A stretch of 64,000 nucleotides of DNA from Accumulibacter sp. (lineage in GTDB: Bacteria; Pseudomonadota; Gammaproteobacteria; Burkholderiales; Rhodocyclaceae), in contig JACKLX010000004.1 of NCBI GenBank assembly GCA_024235695.1, forward strand, positions 1 to 64,000, in the 5' to 3' direction. Each line of letters begins with the position of its first letter. Within the stretch, counting starts at the first letter, position 1. Below the pieces are notes generated by a model. The model worked only from the letters and a program-made list of their open reading frames with translations. It had not been told where the DNA came from and did no database searches. The position numbers and the translations under genes are program-made. Below, piece by piece: positions 15,152 to 27,195 of this stretch.

Positions 15152-17442
15152 CCCTTGTACGAATAGCGGTATACGTAGCCCTTGTAGCCGTAGCGGTAGC
15201 GCTGGCGACTGACGTTGAGGTCGTTGAAGACGAAGCCCTTGACCTCGACACCGGCCTGAGCAAGGCGCTTGACCGCTTGCTCCAGCTCGCGAATCGGGTG
15301 CTTGCCCGAGCGCGCAACCATCAGCGTCGCGCCGACGTGCCGCCCGATGATCGCCGCGTCCGACACCGCCAGCACCGGCGGCGCATCGACGATCAGCGTG
15401 TCGAAGCTGGTCGACAACTCGGTCAGCATGGTCACAAAGCGCTCATGCATCAGCAGTTCGGACGGATTCGGCGGCAGCTGGCCGGTACTGACCACCGACA
15501 GGTTGGGTACCGCAGTGGCCTTCAGAATGTGCTGCAGCGATGCCTGGCCGGCAACGTACTCGGAAACCCCGACCGCGCGCTCGAGGCCGAACTCCTTGTG
15601 GATATGCCCCTTGCGCAAGTCGGCGTCGATGATCAAGACGCGTTTGCCGACCTGCGCCAGGACGACACCGAGGTTCTTGGAAATGAAACTCTTGCCGAGG
15701 CCCGGACTCGATCCGGTGATCAGCAGCGAGTTGCGCTTGGCGTCGAGGAGCGCAAAGTGGAGCGTCGTGCGCAGGCCGCGCAAGCTCTCGACGGCGTCGT
15801 CGTCGGGATAGTCTACGGCGAGAAGACCGCCGATGCCGGACCGTGCCTTGCGGTGCAGATCCAGTTCGATCTTGCTGTGCGGAACGGTGGCATACACCGG
15901 CAGGCCCAATTGCGACTCGATGATATCAGGGTCTTCGACGACGACCCGCAAGGAACGCAGTAACCAGATCACGACCATGCTGAGCAGCACGCCGAGCAGC
16001 AGGGCAATGCCCAGGATGGCCACCGGTTTGGCGCCAACGGGTTCGCGGGCGACCGCTGCCGGGTCGATCACTCGCACGTCACCGACCGTGCCGGCCTTGG
16101 ACACGCGCAACTGCTGCGCGGTGTTCAGCAACTCGGTGTACAAGCGGGTCGACACCTCGACGTCGCGCGCCAGGCGCAGCACCGTCTGCTGCGTATCCGG
16201 CAGGCGGGCGACGTCCACTTCAAAGGCCTTGCGCCGCTCGTTGAGCCGCTGCAGCTTGTTGTCCACCGCCTGGATCGTCGGGTGCTCGGGAGTGAAGCGC
16301 TGCCGCAACTCGTCACGCTCCTGCTTGAGCAGCACCGCGGCGTTCTCGACCTCGACCAGCGACTTGAGGACACCCTGCGTCTCCAGGCTGAGATCGAGCG
16401 AGCCACGGCTCTGGCGGTAATTGTTGTAAGCGGCCTCGGCACTATCGACCTGCGTCTTGAGAGCCGGCAACTGCGTTTCGAGAAAGGTCAGGGTTTTCTC
16501 GGCCTCCGCCGAGCGCCGTTCGACGTTCTGGCGGACATAGGTGTTCATGATGTCGTCGAGGACGATGCCGATCTGCGCCGGATCGGACCCGACCAGGCTC
16601 AACTCCAGGACGCTCGACTTCTTGCCGCGCTCCTTGACCGAGTAGTTCTTGCGCAGTTCGTCAATCGCCGTTTCGGTGGAAAGTTTCTTCAGCCGAAACT
16701 GGGTACCTGGCCGTGCCTTGAGCTGGGCGACGAAGATCGAGTAGCCCTGACCACTGGCGCGCGTCCCGGCCTTGCCTTGAAGTACCGCTTGATCGTCCAT
16801 GTCGAGAAGCTCGAAGGCGCCGGCGTCGCCGGCGATCAGCGTCAGCTGTTCGTCGAGCGCGCGCGCCGGAACGTCGATGGAATCAACCTGTATGACGTCC
16901 CCACCCCAGGCGAAGCTCGACAGGCCAAGCCACGGCGAATTGGGTTCATCGCCTTCGTAGCGCCGGGCAACCGCGCCGCCGATCAGCGGCAGAGTCCGCG
17001 GGGCAACGACGATGTCGAGCTTGAGCTTGCTGACCACGCGGCCGAGAACCATCCGCGAACTGAGGATTTCGAGCTCGGCGGACACGGTCGTGTCGTCGCC
17101 GAGCAGCGGTGCCAGGGCTTTCAGCGAGCCAATCCCACCGGAGTTCTTTTCCTCGACCTGGAGCAGGCCATCGGCACGGTACACCGGCTTGGCGATGAAG
17201 ATCCAGGCCAGGCCGAGGACCAGCGCAAACAGAGTGATCGCCGCGATCAGCCAGCGGTAATCGATGAGCACGGCGATGATTTCGCCAAGCGCCAGGCCCT
17301 CATCGTCATCTTCCGGGGACATCTGGGGAGTCGCTTGCCCCTGTGTCCGGGCGCCCGTCCGTCCCGGGGCGCCGGGCGCGTTGACAAGAGGGTAAGACTG
17401 GTCGTTATCCATTGATCGTCCGTCGTTGCCGTTGCCAGTCAT
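15148..17442 (-). CDS. Polysaccharide co-polymerase / BY-kinase (Wzc-type tyrosine autokinase)
   Basis: An inner-membrane protein controlling chain length and export of exopolysaccharide. The N-terminal Wzz domain is flanked by two membrane helices (LIAAITLFALVLGLAWIFIA and the VAILGIALLLGVLLSMVVIW segment) with a long periplasmic coiled coil between them. The cytoplasmic BY-kinase has Walker A SSPGLGKSF, Walker A' VLIIDADLRKG and Walker B TLIVDAPPVL. The last 19 residues contain seven tyrosines, the autophosphorylation cluster. The phosphatase gene upstream (19026-19466) is its expected partner. The start could also be the ATG at 17412. Its end overlaps rlmB by four bases. Confidence 0.92.
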   Translation of the reverse strand: MTGNGNDGRSMDNDQSYPLVNAPGAPGRTGARTQGQATPQMSPEDDDEGLALGEIIAVLIDYRWLIAAITLFALVLGLAWIFIAKPVYRADGLLQVEEKNSGGIGSLKALAPLLGDDTTVSAELEILSSRMVLGRVVSKLKLDIVVAPRTLPLIGGAVARRYEGDEPNSPWLGLSSFAWGGDVIQVDSIDVPARALDEQLTLIAGDAGAFELLDMDDQAVLQGKAGTRASGQGYSIFVAQLKARPGTQFRLKKLSTETAIDELRKNYSVKERGKKSSVLELSLVGSDPAQIGIVLDDIMNTYVRQNVERRSAEAEKTLTFLETQLPALKTQVDSAEAAYNNYRQSRGSLDLSLETQGVLKSLVEVENAAVLLKQERDELRQRFTPEHPTIQAVDNKLQRLNERRKAFEVDVARLPDTQQTVLRLARDVEVSTRLYTELLNTAQQLRVSKAGTVGDVRVIDPAAVAREPVGAKPVAILGIALLLGVLLSMVVIWLLRSLRVVVEDPDIIESQLGLPVYATVPHSKIELDLHRKARSGIGGLLAVDYPDDDAVESLRGLRTTLHFALLDAKRNSLLITGSSPGLGKSFISKNLGVVLAQVGKRVLIIDADLRKGHIHKEFGLERAVGVSEYVAGQASLQHILKATAVPNLSVVSTGQLPPNPSELLMHERFVTMLTELSTSFDTLIVDAPPVLAVSDAAIIGRHVGATLMVARSGKHPIRELEQAVKRLAQAGVEVKGFVFNDLNVSRQRYRYGYKGYVYRYSYKG

Positions 17443-17542
17443 CCGACTGGGCGGCCAAGCGTGTTAAACAGGCTGCGGTACGCAGCAGTTGGCGAGACAG
17501 CCGCCGGGCCAAGGTCAAGGTCACCGGGCCCGGCCTGGAATC

Positions 17543-18739
17543 TCAGTAGGGTTGCCTTCCACCGAAGAGCGGGTACTTCGTCTGGCTGGTCACGTCGAGC
17601 ATCGTCGCCGTCGGCAGGATGTTGGCGATCACCCGCTGCCAGCGAACGACGGCCGCCGCATCGACGTAGATCACGTCACGCGGACGCAGCGGAAAGCGAT
17701 CGGCGAGCAACATCGCGTCGGGCAGACTGGCGTCGAGATGAAAAAGCTCGGGAGCCTCGGCATCGCCGCGCATCACGTAGATCCAGCGCGGATCGGAAGT
17801 CGTCTGGCTGACATAGCCAGCGTCGCTGAGCGCCTCGGCGAGCGTCGCACGCTTCTTGTTCATCACGTAGGAACCCGGCCTGGCGACCTCACCGAGCAGG
17901 AAGAGCTTGTTGTAGCTGCGATCCGCGACGTTGACGATGTCGCCGTTCTCGAGCAGCGCGTTCTGTTCGGTCGCGCCGTAGTCATACATCGCCTGGATGT
18001 TGACCTGATAGGTAGTGCCACGGCGGGTGAGCAGTACCCGGCTGTAATCGGCCTCCTGGGTGAAGCCGCCGGCACGGTTGACGGCCTCGAGGATGGTCAT
18101 CGGAATGTCGGTAACCTGCTGGATGCCCGGCTTCGCCACCTCGCCGACGACATACACCTGCTGGCTGCGAAACGCCACCATGCGCACGTCGAGTTGCACC
18201 TTCTCGATGTATTTGGCCAGTTTGCTCGACAGCATCACGCGCACTTCGCTGGTCGTCTTGCCCGCCACCTTGAGGACCCCGGCGTAGGGGAAAAAGATCG
18301 TTCCGTCGTCAGCAACGACGGTACCGGCCTGTTCGGCGGTACGGAAACTTCCCGCCGGAATGGTCAACTCGGGATGATCCCAGACGATGATCGAGATGAT
18401 GTCGCCCGGACCAAGCTTGTATTCAGGTGTCGGCGGGAAATTATTGCCGGTGAGGCGGGGATTGTCCTTCCCCGCCACAGCCGCGACGCTGGTGCCGTCG
18501 CCACGCGGTGGGCGCGCCGCATTGAACATCTCGATGATCAATTCGGCAGTGATCGGCTTGATCTTGATGTTGGCCGGGGCGAGGACATCGCCCTGCTGAA
18601 CCGGCAGCCGTACCGCCGACTCCTCGCGATTGCTGTAGCTCTGGTTACCCGGAACGAGGCTGCAGCCCGCCAGGATGCTCGCAGCAAGACCCATCAGGAG
18701 GGGCCGGATTCCGCCGGGAACGGCAAGCGACGTTTTCAT
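17543..18739 (-). CDS. Polysaccharide export lipoprotein (Wza/EpsE type, SLBB domains)
   Basis: Outer-membrane channel component for exopolysaccharide. The ATG at 18739 is chosen because AGGAG lies just upstream and it places a lipoprotein signal correctly: LLMGLAASILAGC with the lipobox LAGC. The Poly_export domain starts near YKLGPGDIISIIVWDHPEL; two SLBB segments follow (QVYVVGEVAKPGIQQV and KLFLLGEVARPGSYVM). The predicted 398-residue size is normal. It lies 286 bases downstream of the phosphatase gene and about 100 bases upstream of the wzc-like gene on the same strand, so these make one functional export unit. Confidence 0.92.
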   Translation of the reverse strand: MKTSLAVPGGIRPLLMGLAASILAGCSLVPGNQSYSNREESAVRLPVQQGDVLAPANIKIKPITAELIIEMFNAARPPRGDGTSVAAVAGKDNPRLTGNNFPPTPEYKLGPGDIISIIVWDHPELTIPAGSFRTAEQAGTVVADDGTIFFPYAGVLKVAGKTTSEVRVMLSSKLAKYIEKVQLDVRMVAFRSQQVYVVGEVAKPGIQQVTDIPMTILEAVNRAGGFTQEADYSRVLLTRRGTTYQVNIQAMYDYGATEQNALLENGDIVNVADRSYNKLFLLGEVARPGSYVMNKKRATLAEALSDAGYVSQTTSDPRWIYVMRGDAEAPELFHLDASLPDAMLLADRFPLRPRDVIYVDAAAVVRWQRVIANILPTATMLDVTSQTKYPLFGGRQPY

Positions 18740-19025
18740 GCTGAACTCCTCGTTTCCATTCGTTCTTTCCATTGCGGGCGCCTGCTGGAAAACGCGCGCC
18801 GCGAAGTCTACATCGAGTTGGGGAACTCCCGCAAACGCACCCGTCCGGGCGTGCTGCGACAACCGCCCGAGAACCAAGCGCGACAGAGCTCCGGCACCCG
18901 TACGCCGCCAATTCCAGCTTCAGGGGGATCTTCTTGCCTACACCCGGAGGGTATCGTCGGTCAGCGAAGGACCTCGTGCTCTATTTCACGTCGCACGCGA
19001 AAAAGCACGCGACCTGCCCGCTCCT

Positions 19026-19466
19026 TCAGCCGAGTTTGTCGACCCAGGGTTCGACGGCGGCTTCGATCAGATCGATCGCTTCCGCGTGCGCCGCGTCGCC
19101 GCGCCGATAGGGGTCGGGGATCTCCGTCCCGGTCCAGTGCCCCAGCAGGAAGGTCTTGCCGCGGGCCGTCGGGTCCATCGCCAGAACCGCGTCGCGATGG
19201 TGGCTCTCCATGACCAGGACGAGTTCCGCCCACCGCAGGCGCTCCGGCGTCAGCTGGCTGGCTCGGTGCGCACTGAGGTCGACGCCACGCGACTGCATCA
19301 TCGCGCAGGTGGTCTCCTCGGCCGGGTGATTGACCAGCGCACCGATGCCCGCGGAGCGTGCATCGACCCGCCGCCCGACCTTGCGGGAGCGATCGCGGAA
19401 GAGGAACTCGGCCGCAGGACTGCGGCAGATGTTGCCGGTGCAGACCGTGAGAATCCTGTTGAACAC
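19026..19466 (-). CDS. Low-molecular-weight protein tyrosine phosphatase (Wzb-like)
   Basis: A 146-residue cytoplasmic phosphatase that resets the Wzc-type kinase, a cycle needed for polysaccharide polymerisation and export. The catalytic P-loop is VCTGNICRSP with Cys9 and Arg15, and the general-acid aspartate is in EIPDPYRRGD near the C-terminus. The start appears to be a GTG at 19466, with GAGGA about nine bases upstream. It begins 14 bases after the stop of the WecA-like gene, so the two are probably one transcript. Confidence 0.92.
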   Translation of the reverse strand: MFNRILTVCTGNICRSPAAEFLFRDRSRKVGRRVDARSAGIGALVNHPAEETTCAMMQSRGVDLSAHRASQLTPERLRWAELVLVMESHHRDAVLAMDPTARGKTFLLGHWTGTEIPDPYRRGDAAHAEAIDLIEAAVEPWVDKLG

Positions 19467-19480
19467 CGATCAGTCCATCC

Positions 19481-21019
19481 TCACACCGGTGGCACGCTGA
19501 CTTCAAAGCCGAGCCCGTCGCTGCGCATCGTACCGCCGCCACGTTCCATCGAGTAGATCAGGTTGCTTCGCGCCCCACGGCGATCACGAGCTCGCTGGCT
19601 GCCGTCCTTCTTTCCGGCCGCGATGGCGTTGTTGCGCAACTCGTTCTCGCTCTTGCGGCACATGAAAAGCCGCACCTCGACCCCGGGCTGACGGGCCAGA
19701 CGTTTCCTGATCGACGAAGCTTCACGCTGGATCCTGCCGATCAACTGGTCATTGCCATCGGCCGAGATATGGACGACGCAGTAGACGTTGCAACCGTCGT
19801 TAGCGACAGCACCCACCGTCTGGTAGACGCCAAGCTGGTAATCGTAGCCGGTACCCAGTTTCTCGCATATCACGCGAAGCAACGCCGGAAAGCTCTCCTT
19901 GCGGACGTAGCCGACGAAGATCCCGCGCACCTGTACCGACGGCAGGCCGAGCGAACGGTTGATCCGGCGCAAACGCGGAACCAGACGCCACGGCCGCACG
20001 ATTGCCAGCAGATAGACCCCGAAAACGCCCATGAACAGCCAGAACATGATGTATTCCGGAACACCCAGCAGCAGGCCTCCGACACCGATCACGCCAAGAC
20101 AGATCTGCCCGAGGATGGCAAGCGCAACGATGTCGCAGACGCGAAATCCGGCGCGCACAAACAGGTGATGCAAGTGATGACGGTCGGCGCGAAACGGTGA
20201 CTTGCGCAACCAGATACGCCGCAGCATTACGCCAATGGTATCCATCAACGGCAGTCCGAACAGCCACAACGCGGTGACCGGCGTCATCGCCGCCGAGGCC
20301 CCCTGCGACAGGGCAATGAACAGCCAGGCGAAAACGAAACCGAGCACCATGCTGCCGTTGTCACCGAGGAAAACCCGCGCCCGCGGGTTGCCAGGGTAAC
20401 GCAGGTTGTAGTACAGAAAACCCGCGATGCCACCGATCAGGGCAACGACCAGGACGAGATACGCATGGTAGCCGCCAAGGTAGACAACCACGCCGGTGAG
20501 CACCAGGCTGACCAGACTCACCGAGCCGGACAGGCCATCGATGCCATCGATCATGTTGACCGCGTTGATCAATCCGACCGTGGCGACGATGGTCAACGGG
20601 ATCGACAGCGGACCGAGATCGAAGGGCAAGCCGGGAAGCAGTTCGCCGAACGACGTCAGTTCGACGCCGCCAATCAGAACCATCGACAAAGCAGCCAGCG
20701 CCTGGACGACCAGTCGCGACTTGAAGGTCAGATGCCAGATGTCATCAGCCAGGCCGGTCAGGAACAGCAGCAGCGTACCGATGAGCATCGCTTGCAAGGG
20801 ATGAAGTTCGAAACTGGCGTAAAGCGGGTCAAGCACCAGGAAGAGGCCGACGAGCACGGTGGCGACACCTGCGCCACCAACAAACGGCGTGCTGGCGTCG
20901 TGCTGCTTGTGCCCACCGGGCTGGTCCATGATCCCCAGATATCCAGCCAGGCTCATACTCAACCGGATGGCCACGCCTGAGATCAACAGACAGACACCAA
21001 ACAAAACGGCCAAGTCCAT
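19481..21019 (-). CDS. MraY/WecA-family undecaprenyl-phosphate sugar-phosphate transferase with C-terminal extension
   Basis: Initiates polysaccharide synthesis by transferring a sugar phosphate, probably an N-acetylhexosamine phosphate, to undecaprenyl phosphate in the inner membrane. It has about ten hydrophobic segments and the family motifs DQPGGHKQH, LTGLADDIWHL, GLINAVNMIDGIDGLSG and RVFLGDNGSM, plus the late DRHHLHHLFV histidine motif. The ATG at 21019 is preferred over a GTG at 21067 because GGAGGTG stands just before it. The 512-residue length exceeds the usual 350 or so: about 170 soluble residues after RPWRLVPRLRRI form an extension I cannot assign. It heads the exopolysaccharide run on the minus strand. 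Confidence 0.88.
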   Translation of the reverse strand: MDLAVLFGVCLLISGVAIRLSMSLAGYLGIMDQPGGHKQHDASTPFVGGAGVATVLVGLFLVLDPLYASFELHPLQAMLIGTLLLFLTGLADDIWHLTFKSRLVVQALAALSMVLIGGVELTSFGELLPGLPFDLGPLSIPLTIVATVGLINAVNMIDGIDGLSGSVSLVSLVLTGVVVYLGGYHAYLVLVVALIGGIAGFLYYNLRYPGNPRARVFLGDNGSMVLGFVFAWLFIALSQGASAAMTPVTALWLFGLPLMDTIGVMLRRIWLRKSPFRADRHHLHHLFVRAGFRVCDIVALAILGQICLGVIGVGGLLLGVPEYIMFWLFMGVFGVYLLAIVRPWRLVPRLRRINRSLGLPSVQVRGIFVGYVRKESFPALLRVICEKLGTGYDYQLGVYQTVGAVANDGCNVYCVVHISADGNDQLIGRIQREASSIRKRLARQPGVEVRLFMCRKSENELRNNAIAAGKKDGSQRARDRRGARSNLIYSMERGGGTMRSDGLGFEVSVPPV

Positions 21020-21119
21020 GGCCACCTCCACGATTTGCTGCCAGGGCTGCCACCCTGCCTCACCCAAGCCGATAACTGCTTATGCGATCATGATAACACC
21101 CGGCAGGCATCAGACACAA

Positions 21120-21137
21120 AGAGCCCTTCCGGGCTCT
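21120..21137 (-). terminator. Intrinsic terminator of the PEP-CTERM gene
   Basis: AGAGCCC-ttcc-GGGCTCT forms a perfect 7-bp stem with a four-base loop about 50 bases past the stop of the PEP-CTERM gene. In the minus direction it is followed by TTTGTG. It separates that gene from the downstream WecA-like gene. Confidence 0.7.
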
Positions 21138-21186
21138 CCGTGCACATCGCGAACGCGTTGCCGCGCCCGCCGGTCGTCAGATCTTC

Positions 21187-21987
21187 TCAGATCTTGCGGC
21201 GGCGACCAAGGAACAGACCGAGCAGGCCGATACCAAACAAGGCCAGCGATTCCGGCTCGGGGATCCTCACCTCGTAGTTGCCGGTGTAGGAAGGGTACGG
21301 CGTCGTGCAACCCGCACAGACCCCGGACGGCGTCGCGGAAAAGCCGTACAGGTATTTTTGGAGACCATCGAGATCGACCCTGACCACTTCGCTGACCTGC
21401 GATCCCTGCGGCACCACCACCGACGGGAACATCGCCTGCAGGACCGGCGTCGCGTCGAGGAAGCCGGCCAGACCGATGTTGACGCCATGGCCGGCACCCA
21501 TATCAACGTAAGATATGTTGGGGTCGCTGACCAACTGCCAGGGCGCACGGCCACCCAGGTTGGCGGTAGGCGTATAGAAGGCATTGAGGGCATTCGTCAT
21601 GTCAAACGAGGTCACGCCGACCGAGTTCGCGGCGGCCTGAATGTATTGCTGGTCGAGACCGCCCCGCCAATCACCTTCATCAAGGCTCCACAGCGTGATC
21701 GGCTTGCCGTTGATGTTGCCGGTCAGCGAGGTGATCGGCCCGCCAAACTTGCTCAGTTCGACGTTGCTGCCGGGAGTTGCCGCATTGCCACCATTCAGTG
21801 CCGCCTGGATCGCCGCAAGGCCCGCGTTTGGTGCCGCGGTGAGCGATGGCCCTAAGGTGAGTTTCTGCCAGACGATGTAGTTCCCGGAAACGCCGGTCAC
21901 GGTCATCGGGACGGCCGACGCACCGGCCGACGCAGCCAGAGCCAGGACGGCCAAAGCTATCTTTGTCTTGTTGCGATATGCATTCAT
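21187..21987 (-). CDS. PEP-CTERM sorting domain protein
   Basis: A 266-residue exported protein. The N-terminal signal peptide ([17 protein letters not shown]) is followed by a secreted body of unknown fold. The C-terminus has the PEP-CTERM tripartite signal: PEPESL, a hydrophobic helix ([13 protein letters not shown]) and the basic tail RRRKI. Such proteins are processed by an exosortase (EpsH) and occur in exopolysaccharide-producing bacteria. The ATG at 21987 is chosen over 22005 because GGAG lies upstream at good spacing. It neighbours the exopolysaccharide genes but has its own terminator. A CAGC pair (CAGCTTPY) near the C-terminus could form a disulfide. The specific role is unknown. 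Confidence 0.88.
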   Translation of the reverse strand: MNAYRNKTKIALAVLALAASAGASAVPMTVTGVSGNYIVWQKLTLGPSLTAAPNAGLAAIQAALNGGNAATPGSNVELSKFGGPITSLTGNINGKPITLWSLDEGDWRGGLDQQYIQAAANSVGVTSFDMTNALNAFYTPTANLGGRAPWQLVSDPNISYVDMGAGHGVNIGLAGFLDATPVLQAMFPSVVVPQGSQVSEVVRVDLDGLQKYLYGFSATPSGVCAGCTTPYPSYTGNYEVRIPEPESLALFGIGLLGLFLGRRRKI

Positions 21988-22432
21988 TGAGGACTCCTTC
22001 GACATCGAATACCAGCCCTTGTCGGAAACCGGTTGATGGGTGGTTGAGTAAGTTATGGGTTTTACAAGTCTTGGTTTCTGGAAACCCGAACGGAAGCACT
22101 CCGGTTACCTCTGACAAAACCTGACTCGATGACTATTCAGCAAGATCCATGCCTAAAACACAATTTGCTATTAAAACAAATCGTTAAAAAAATCACAGTG
22201 AGCAGGAAAAGAGCAAGTGTAAAAAAATCCGACACCTCGAAGGAGCAATGCCGGCTCGCCGTCGAGCAGAAGATCAGGCCAGGAAGCGACGACCTCGCCG
22301 GTCAAGCAGGCCGCACAGCTTGTCCGCCGGCAAGGATGACGGAGAGACGCTGGCGGTCCAACAGCCGCCGTCGATGGCGCCGTCGGCCACCGACGAGCCT
22401 GGCGCGAATGGCCGGTGCGCCAGCGGCTACGC
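21988..22432. other. Intergenic control region between the PEP-CTERM gene and the gcv leader
   Basis: No credible gene. A strongly AT-rich tract at about 22118-22235, with several A runs, stands out against the GC-rich surroundings and probably holds the promoter or regulator sites of the minus-strand PEP-CTERM gene. The open frame at 22129-22461 is arginine-rich and runs into the gcv promoter, so it is not called. Confidence 0.4.
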
Positions 22433-22462
22433 TTGCGAGCAGCACGTCCGGCGCGCTATAGT
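22433..22462 (+). promoter_or_regulatory. Probable sigma-70 promoter of the gcv operon
   Basis: TTGCGA (22433-22438) and TATAGT (22457-22462) are separated by 18 bases. The predicted transcript start would fall just before the first riboswitch aptamer, which supports the call. Confidence 0.6.
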
Positions 22463-22470
22463 GGCGCCGC

Positions 22471-22655
22471 GAATGGGAGAGCGCGGCAATGCCGCCGCCG
22501 AAGGCGCAATCCACCCGGAAACGCTCAGGCAAAAGGACCGTTCGTGCAATGAACTCTGGAGAGCGGCGCACGCTTCTGGCGAAGCGCCCACCGATGGGGC
22601 AAGGCGGCTGCGATACACTCTCGGCCCGAAAATCTCTCAGGTACATGGACAGGGG
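22471..22655 (+). promoter_or_regulatory. Tandem glycine riboswitch (gcvT type)
   Basis: Two glycine aptamers in series. The first has GGGAGAG, then CCGCCGAAGGCGCAA, then CTCAGGCAAAAGGACCG; the short linker is followed by the second, with AACTCTGGAGAGC, CACCGATGGGGCAAGG and CTCTCAGGTACATGGACAG. These are the conserved blocks of the glycine riboswitch, and both repeats end in the expected CAGG(C/T)A..GGAC element. It sits between the promoter and gcvT, with an intrinsic terminator straight after it. Glycine binding should favour read-through, so that the cleavage system is made when glycine is plentiful (known for the family). Confidence 0.93.
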
Positions 22656-22686
22656 GGTGAACTCTATTCGAGTTCGCCCCTTTCTT
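22654..22686 (+). terminator. Expression-platform terminator of the glycine riboswitch
   Basis: GGGGTGAACTC (22654-22664) pairs with GAGTTCGCCCC (22670-22680) over 11 positions, including one T-G pair, around a five-base loop. It is followed by TTTCTT. The 5' arm overlaps the last G run of the second aptamer, so ligand binding can compete with terminator formation. Confidence 0.85.
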
Positions 22687-22731
22687 GTTTCTGGAATCCG
22701 CTTCAACAGATCCTCTCAAGGAATTGATACG

Positions 22732-23820
22732 ATGCAGAAAACGGTCCTCAACGATATCCACCACCGAAGCGGCGCGCGGCTGATCGACTTTGGTGGCTGG
22801 GAGATGCCTCTGCATTACGGTTCGCAGATCGAGGAGCATCACGCCGTCCGCCGCGACGCCGGCATGTTCGACGTTTCGCACATGTGCGCCGTTGACGTCG
22901 AGGGTGCCGATGCGGCGCCTTTCCTGCGCCGCCTGCTCGCCAACAACATCGACAAGCTGCAGGTCGCCGGCAAGGCGCTGTACAGCGCGATGCTCAACGA
23001 GGCCGGGGGGGTGATCGACGACCTGCTGGTTTACTACCTCGACGACGGCAGCTACCGGCTGGTGATCAACGCGGCAACCGCCGACAAGGACCTGGCGTGG
23101 ATGAACGTCCATCGCCAGCAATGGCAAATGGCGCTGAGCATCACACCACGTCGCGAGGGTGCCGGTGCGCTGGCCATGATCGCCGTGCAGGGACCCCAGG
23201 CGCGCCAGAAGCTGTGGCATGCGCAGCCGGCATGCCGCCCGGCCTGCGAACCGCTGAAGCCCTTCTTTGCCGTGCAGTGGGGCGATCAGTTCATCGCGCG
23301 CACCGGCTATACCGGTGAAGACGGCTACGAGGTGACGCTGCCCGCCCAGCAGGCCGGCCAGCTGTGGGAAGCGCTTGCCGCCGCCGGCGCGCGGCCCTGC
23401 GGTCTCGGCGCCCGCGACACGCTACGCCTCGAAGCCGGCATGAATCTCTACGGCCAGGACATGGACGAGAGCGTCTCGCCGCTCGACGCCGGCCTGGCGT
23501 GGACCGTCGACCTGTCGGCGCCACGCGACTTCGTCGGCAAGGCAGCCCTGCTTGCCAAACCGCAGCGCTACCAGTTCCTGGGCCTGGTGCTGCGCGACCG
23601 CGGCGTGCTGCGCGCCCATCAGCAGGTCGTCGGCAAACACGGCAGCGGTGAAATCACCAGTGGCAGCTTCTCGCCAACGATGCAGCAGGCGATCGCCCTG
23701 GCGCGTCTGCCACTGGCCACGGCGATCGGTGACACCGTCGAGGTGGCGATCCGCGACAAGCTTCTCGGCGCTGCTGTAGTCAAGCCATGCTTCGTCAGAA
23801 ACGGGAGCATTCTCGCTTAA
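22732..23820 (+). CDS. gcvT: Glycine cleavage system T protein (aminomethyltransferase)
   Basis: Takes the methylamine-bearing lipoyl arm of GcvH, releases ammonia and forms 5,10-methylene-tetrahydrofolate. Family features are [22 protein letters not shown] near the N-terminus, YTGEDGYEV in the middle, [20 protein letters not shown] and the C-terminal [11 protein letters not shown]. The start is the ATG at 22732, behind AAGGA and past the riboswitch terminator; a longer open frame from 22489 runs through the riboswitch and is not coding. The protein is 362 residues. It is the first gene of gcvT-gcvH-gcvP. Confidence 0.95.
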   Translation: MQKTVLNDIHHRSGARLIDFGGWEMPLHYGSQIEEHHAVRRDAGMFDVSHMCAVDVEGADAAPFLRRLLANNIDKLQVAGKALYSAMLNEAGGVIDDLLVYYLDDGSYRLVINAATADKDLAWMNVHRQQWQMALSITPRREGAGALAMIAVQGPQARQKLWHAQPACRPACEPLKPFFAVQWGDQFIARTGYTGEDGYEVTLPAQQAGQLWEALAAAGARPCGLGARDTLRLEAGMNLYGQDMDESVSPLDAGLAWTVDLSAPRDFVGKAALLAKPQRYQFLGLVLRDRGVLRAHQQVVGKHGSGEITSGSFSPTMQQAIALARLPLATAIGDTVEVAIRDKLLGAAVVKPCFVRNGSILA

Positions 23821-23868
23821 TTTCATTGATCAATGCCAAATACTTGATCTCATTTCTCAGGAGAACAG

Positions 23869-24252
23869 ATGAACATCCCCGCTGACCTCAGGTACACCAG
23901 GAATCACGAATGGATCCGGTCCGAAGCCGACGGCACGATCACTGTCGGGATCACCGACCACGCTCAGGAACTTCTTGGCGACCTGGTATTCGTTGAATTG
24001 CCTGAAGTCGGCGCCGAGTTCGCTGCCGATCAGGAAGCCGCCGTCGTCGAATCGGTCAAGGCCGCCTCGGACGTTTATGCACCGGTCGCCGGCAGCGTCG
24101 TCGAAGTCAACCAGGCGACCGTCGACGCGCCGGAAGTCGTCAATCAGGACCCCTACGCGGCCTGGCTGTTCCGGCTCAGGCCGGCCGCCACCGCTGACCT
24201 CGCCGCGCTGCTCGACGCCGCCGCCTACCAGCAACTCGTCGACGCCGCTTAG
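23869..24252 (+). CDS. gcvH: Glycine cleavage system H protein (lipoyl carrier)
   Basis: The 127-residue lipoyl protein that shuttles the aminomethyl group between P, T and L proteins. The lipoylation site is the lysine of [16 protein letters not shown] near residue 64. The start [17 protein letters not shown] is canonical and has CAGGAG just upstream. It lies 48 bases after gcvT and 33 bases before gcvP in the same transcript. Confidence 0.96.
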   Translation: MNIPADLRYTRNHEWIRSEADGTITVGITDHAQELLGDLVFVELPEVGAEFAADQEAAVVESVKAASDVYAPVAGSVVEVNQATVDAPEVVNQDPYAAWLFRLRPAATADLAALLDAAAYQQLVDAA

Positions 24253-24285
24253 GCGCGGAGAGTCGCCGCACCAACGGAAAAAGCC

Positions 24286-27177
<2,892 letters not shown>

Positions 27178-27195
27178 CGGTACGGTCGGCAGTAC

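Noticed and set aside
22129-22461. Open frame of 110 codons upstream of gcvT
   Set aside because: Arginine-rich, no family features, and it runs through the AT-rich control region into the gcv promoter.
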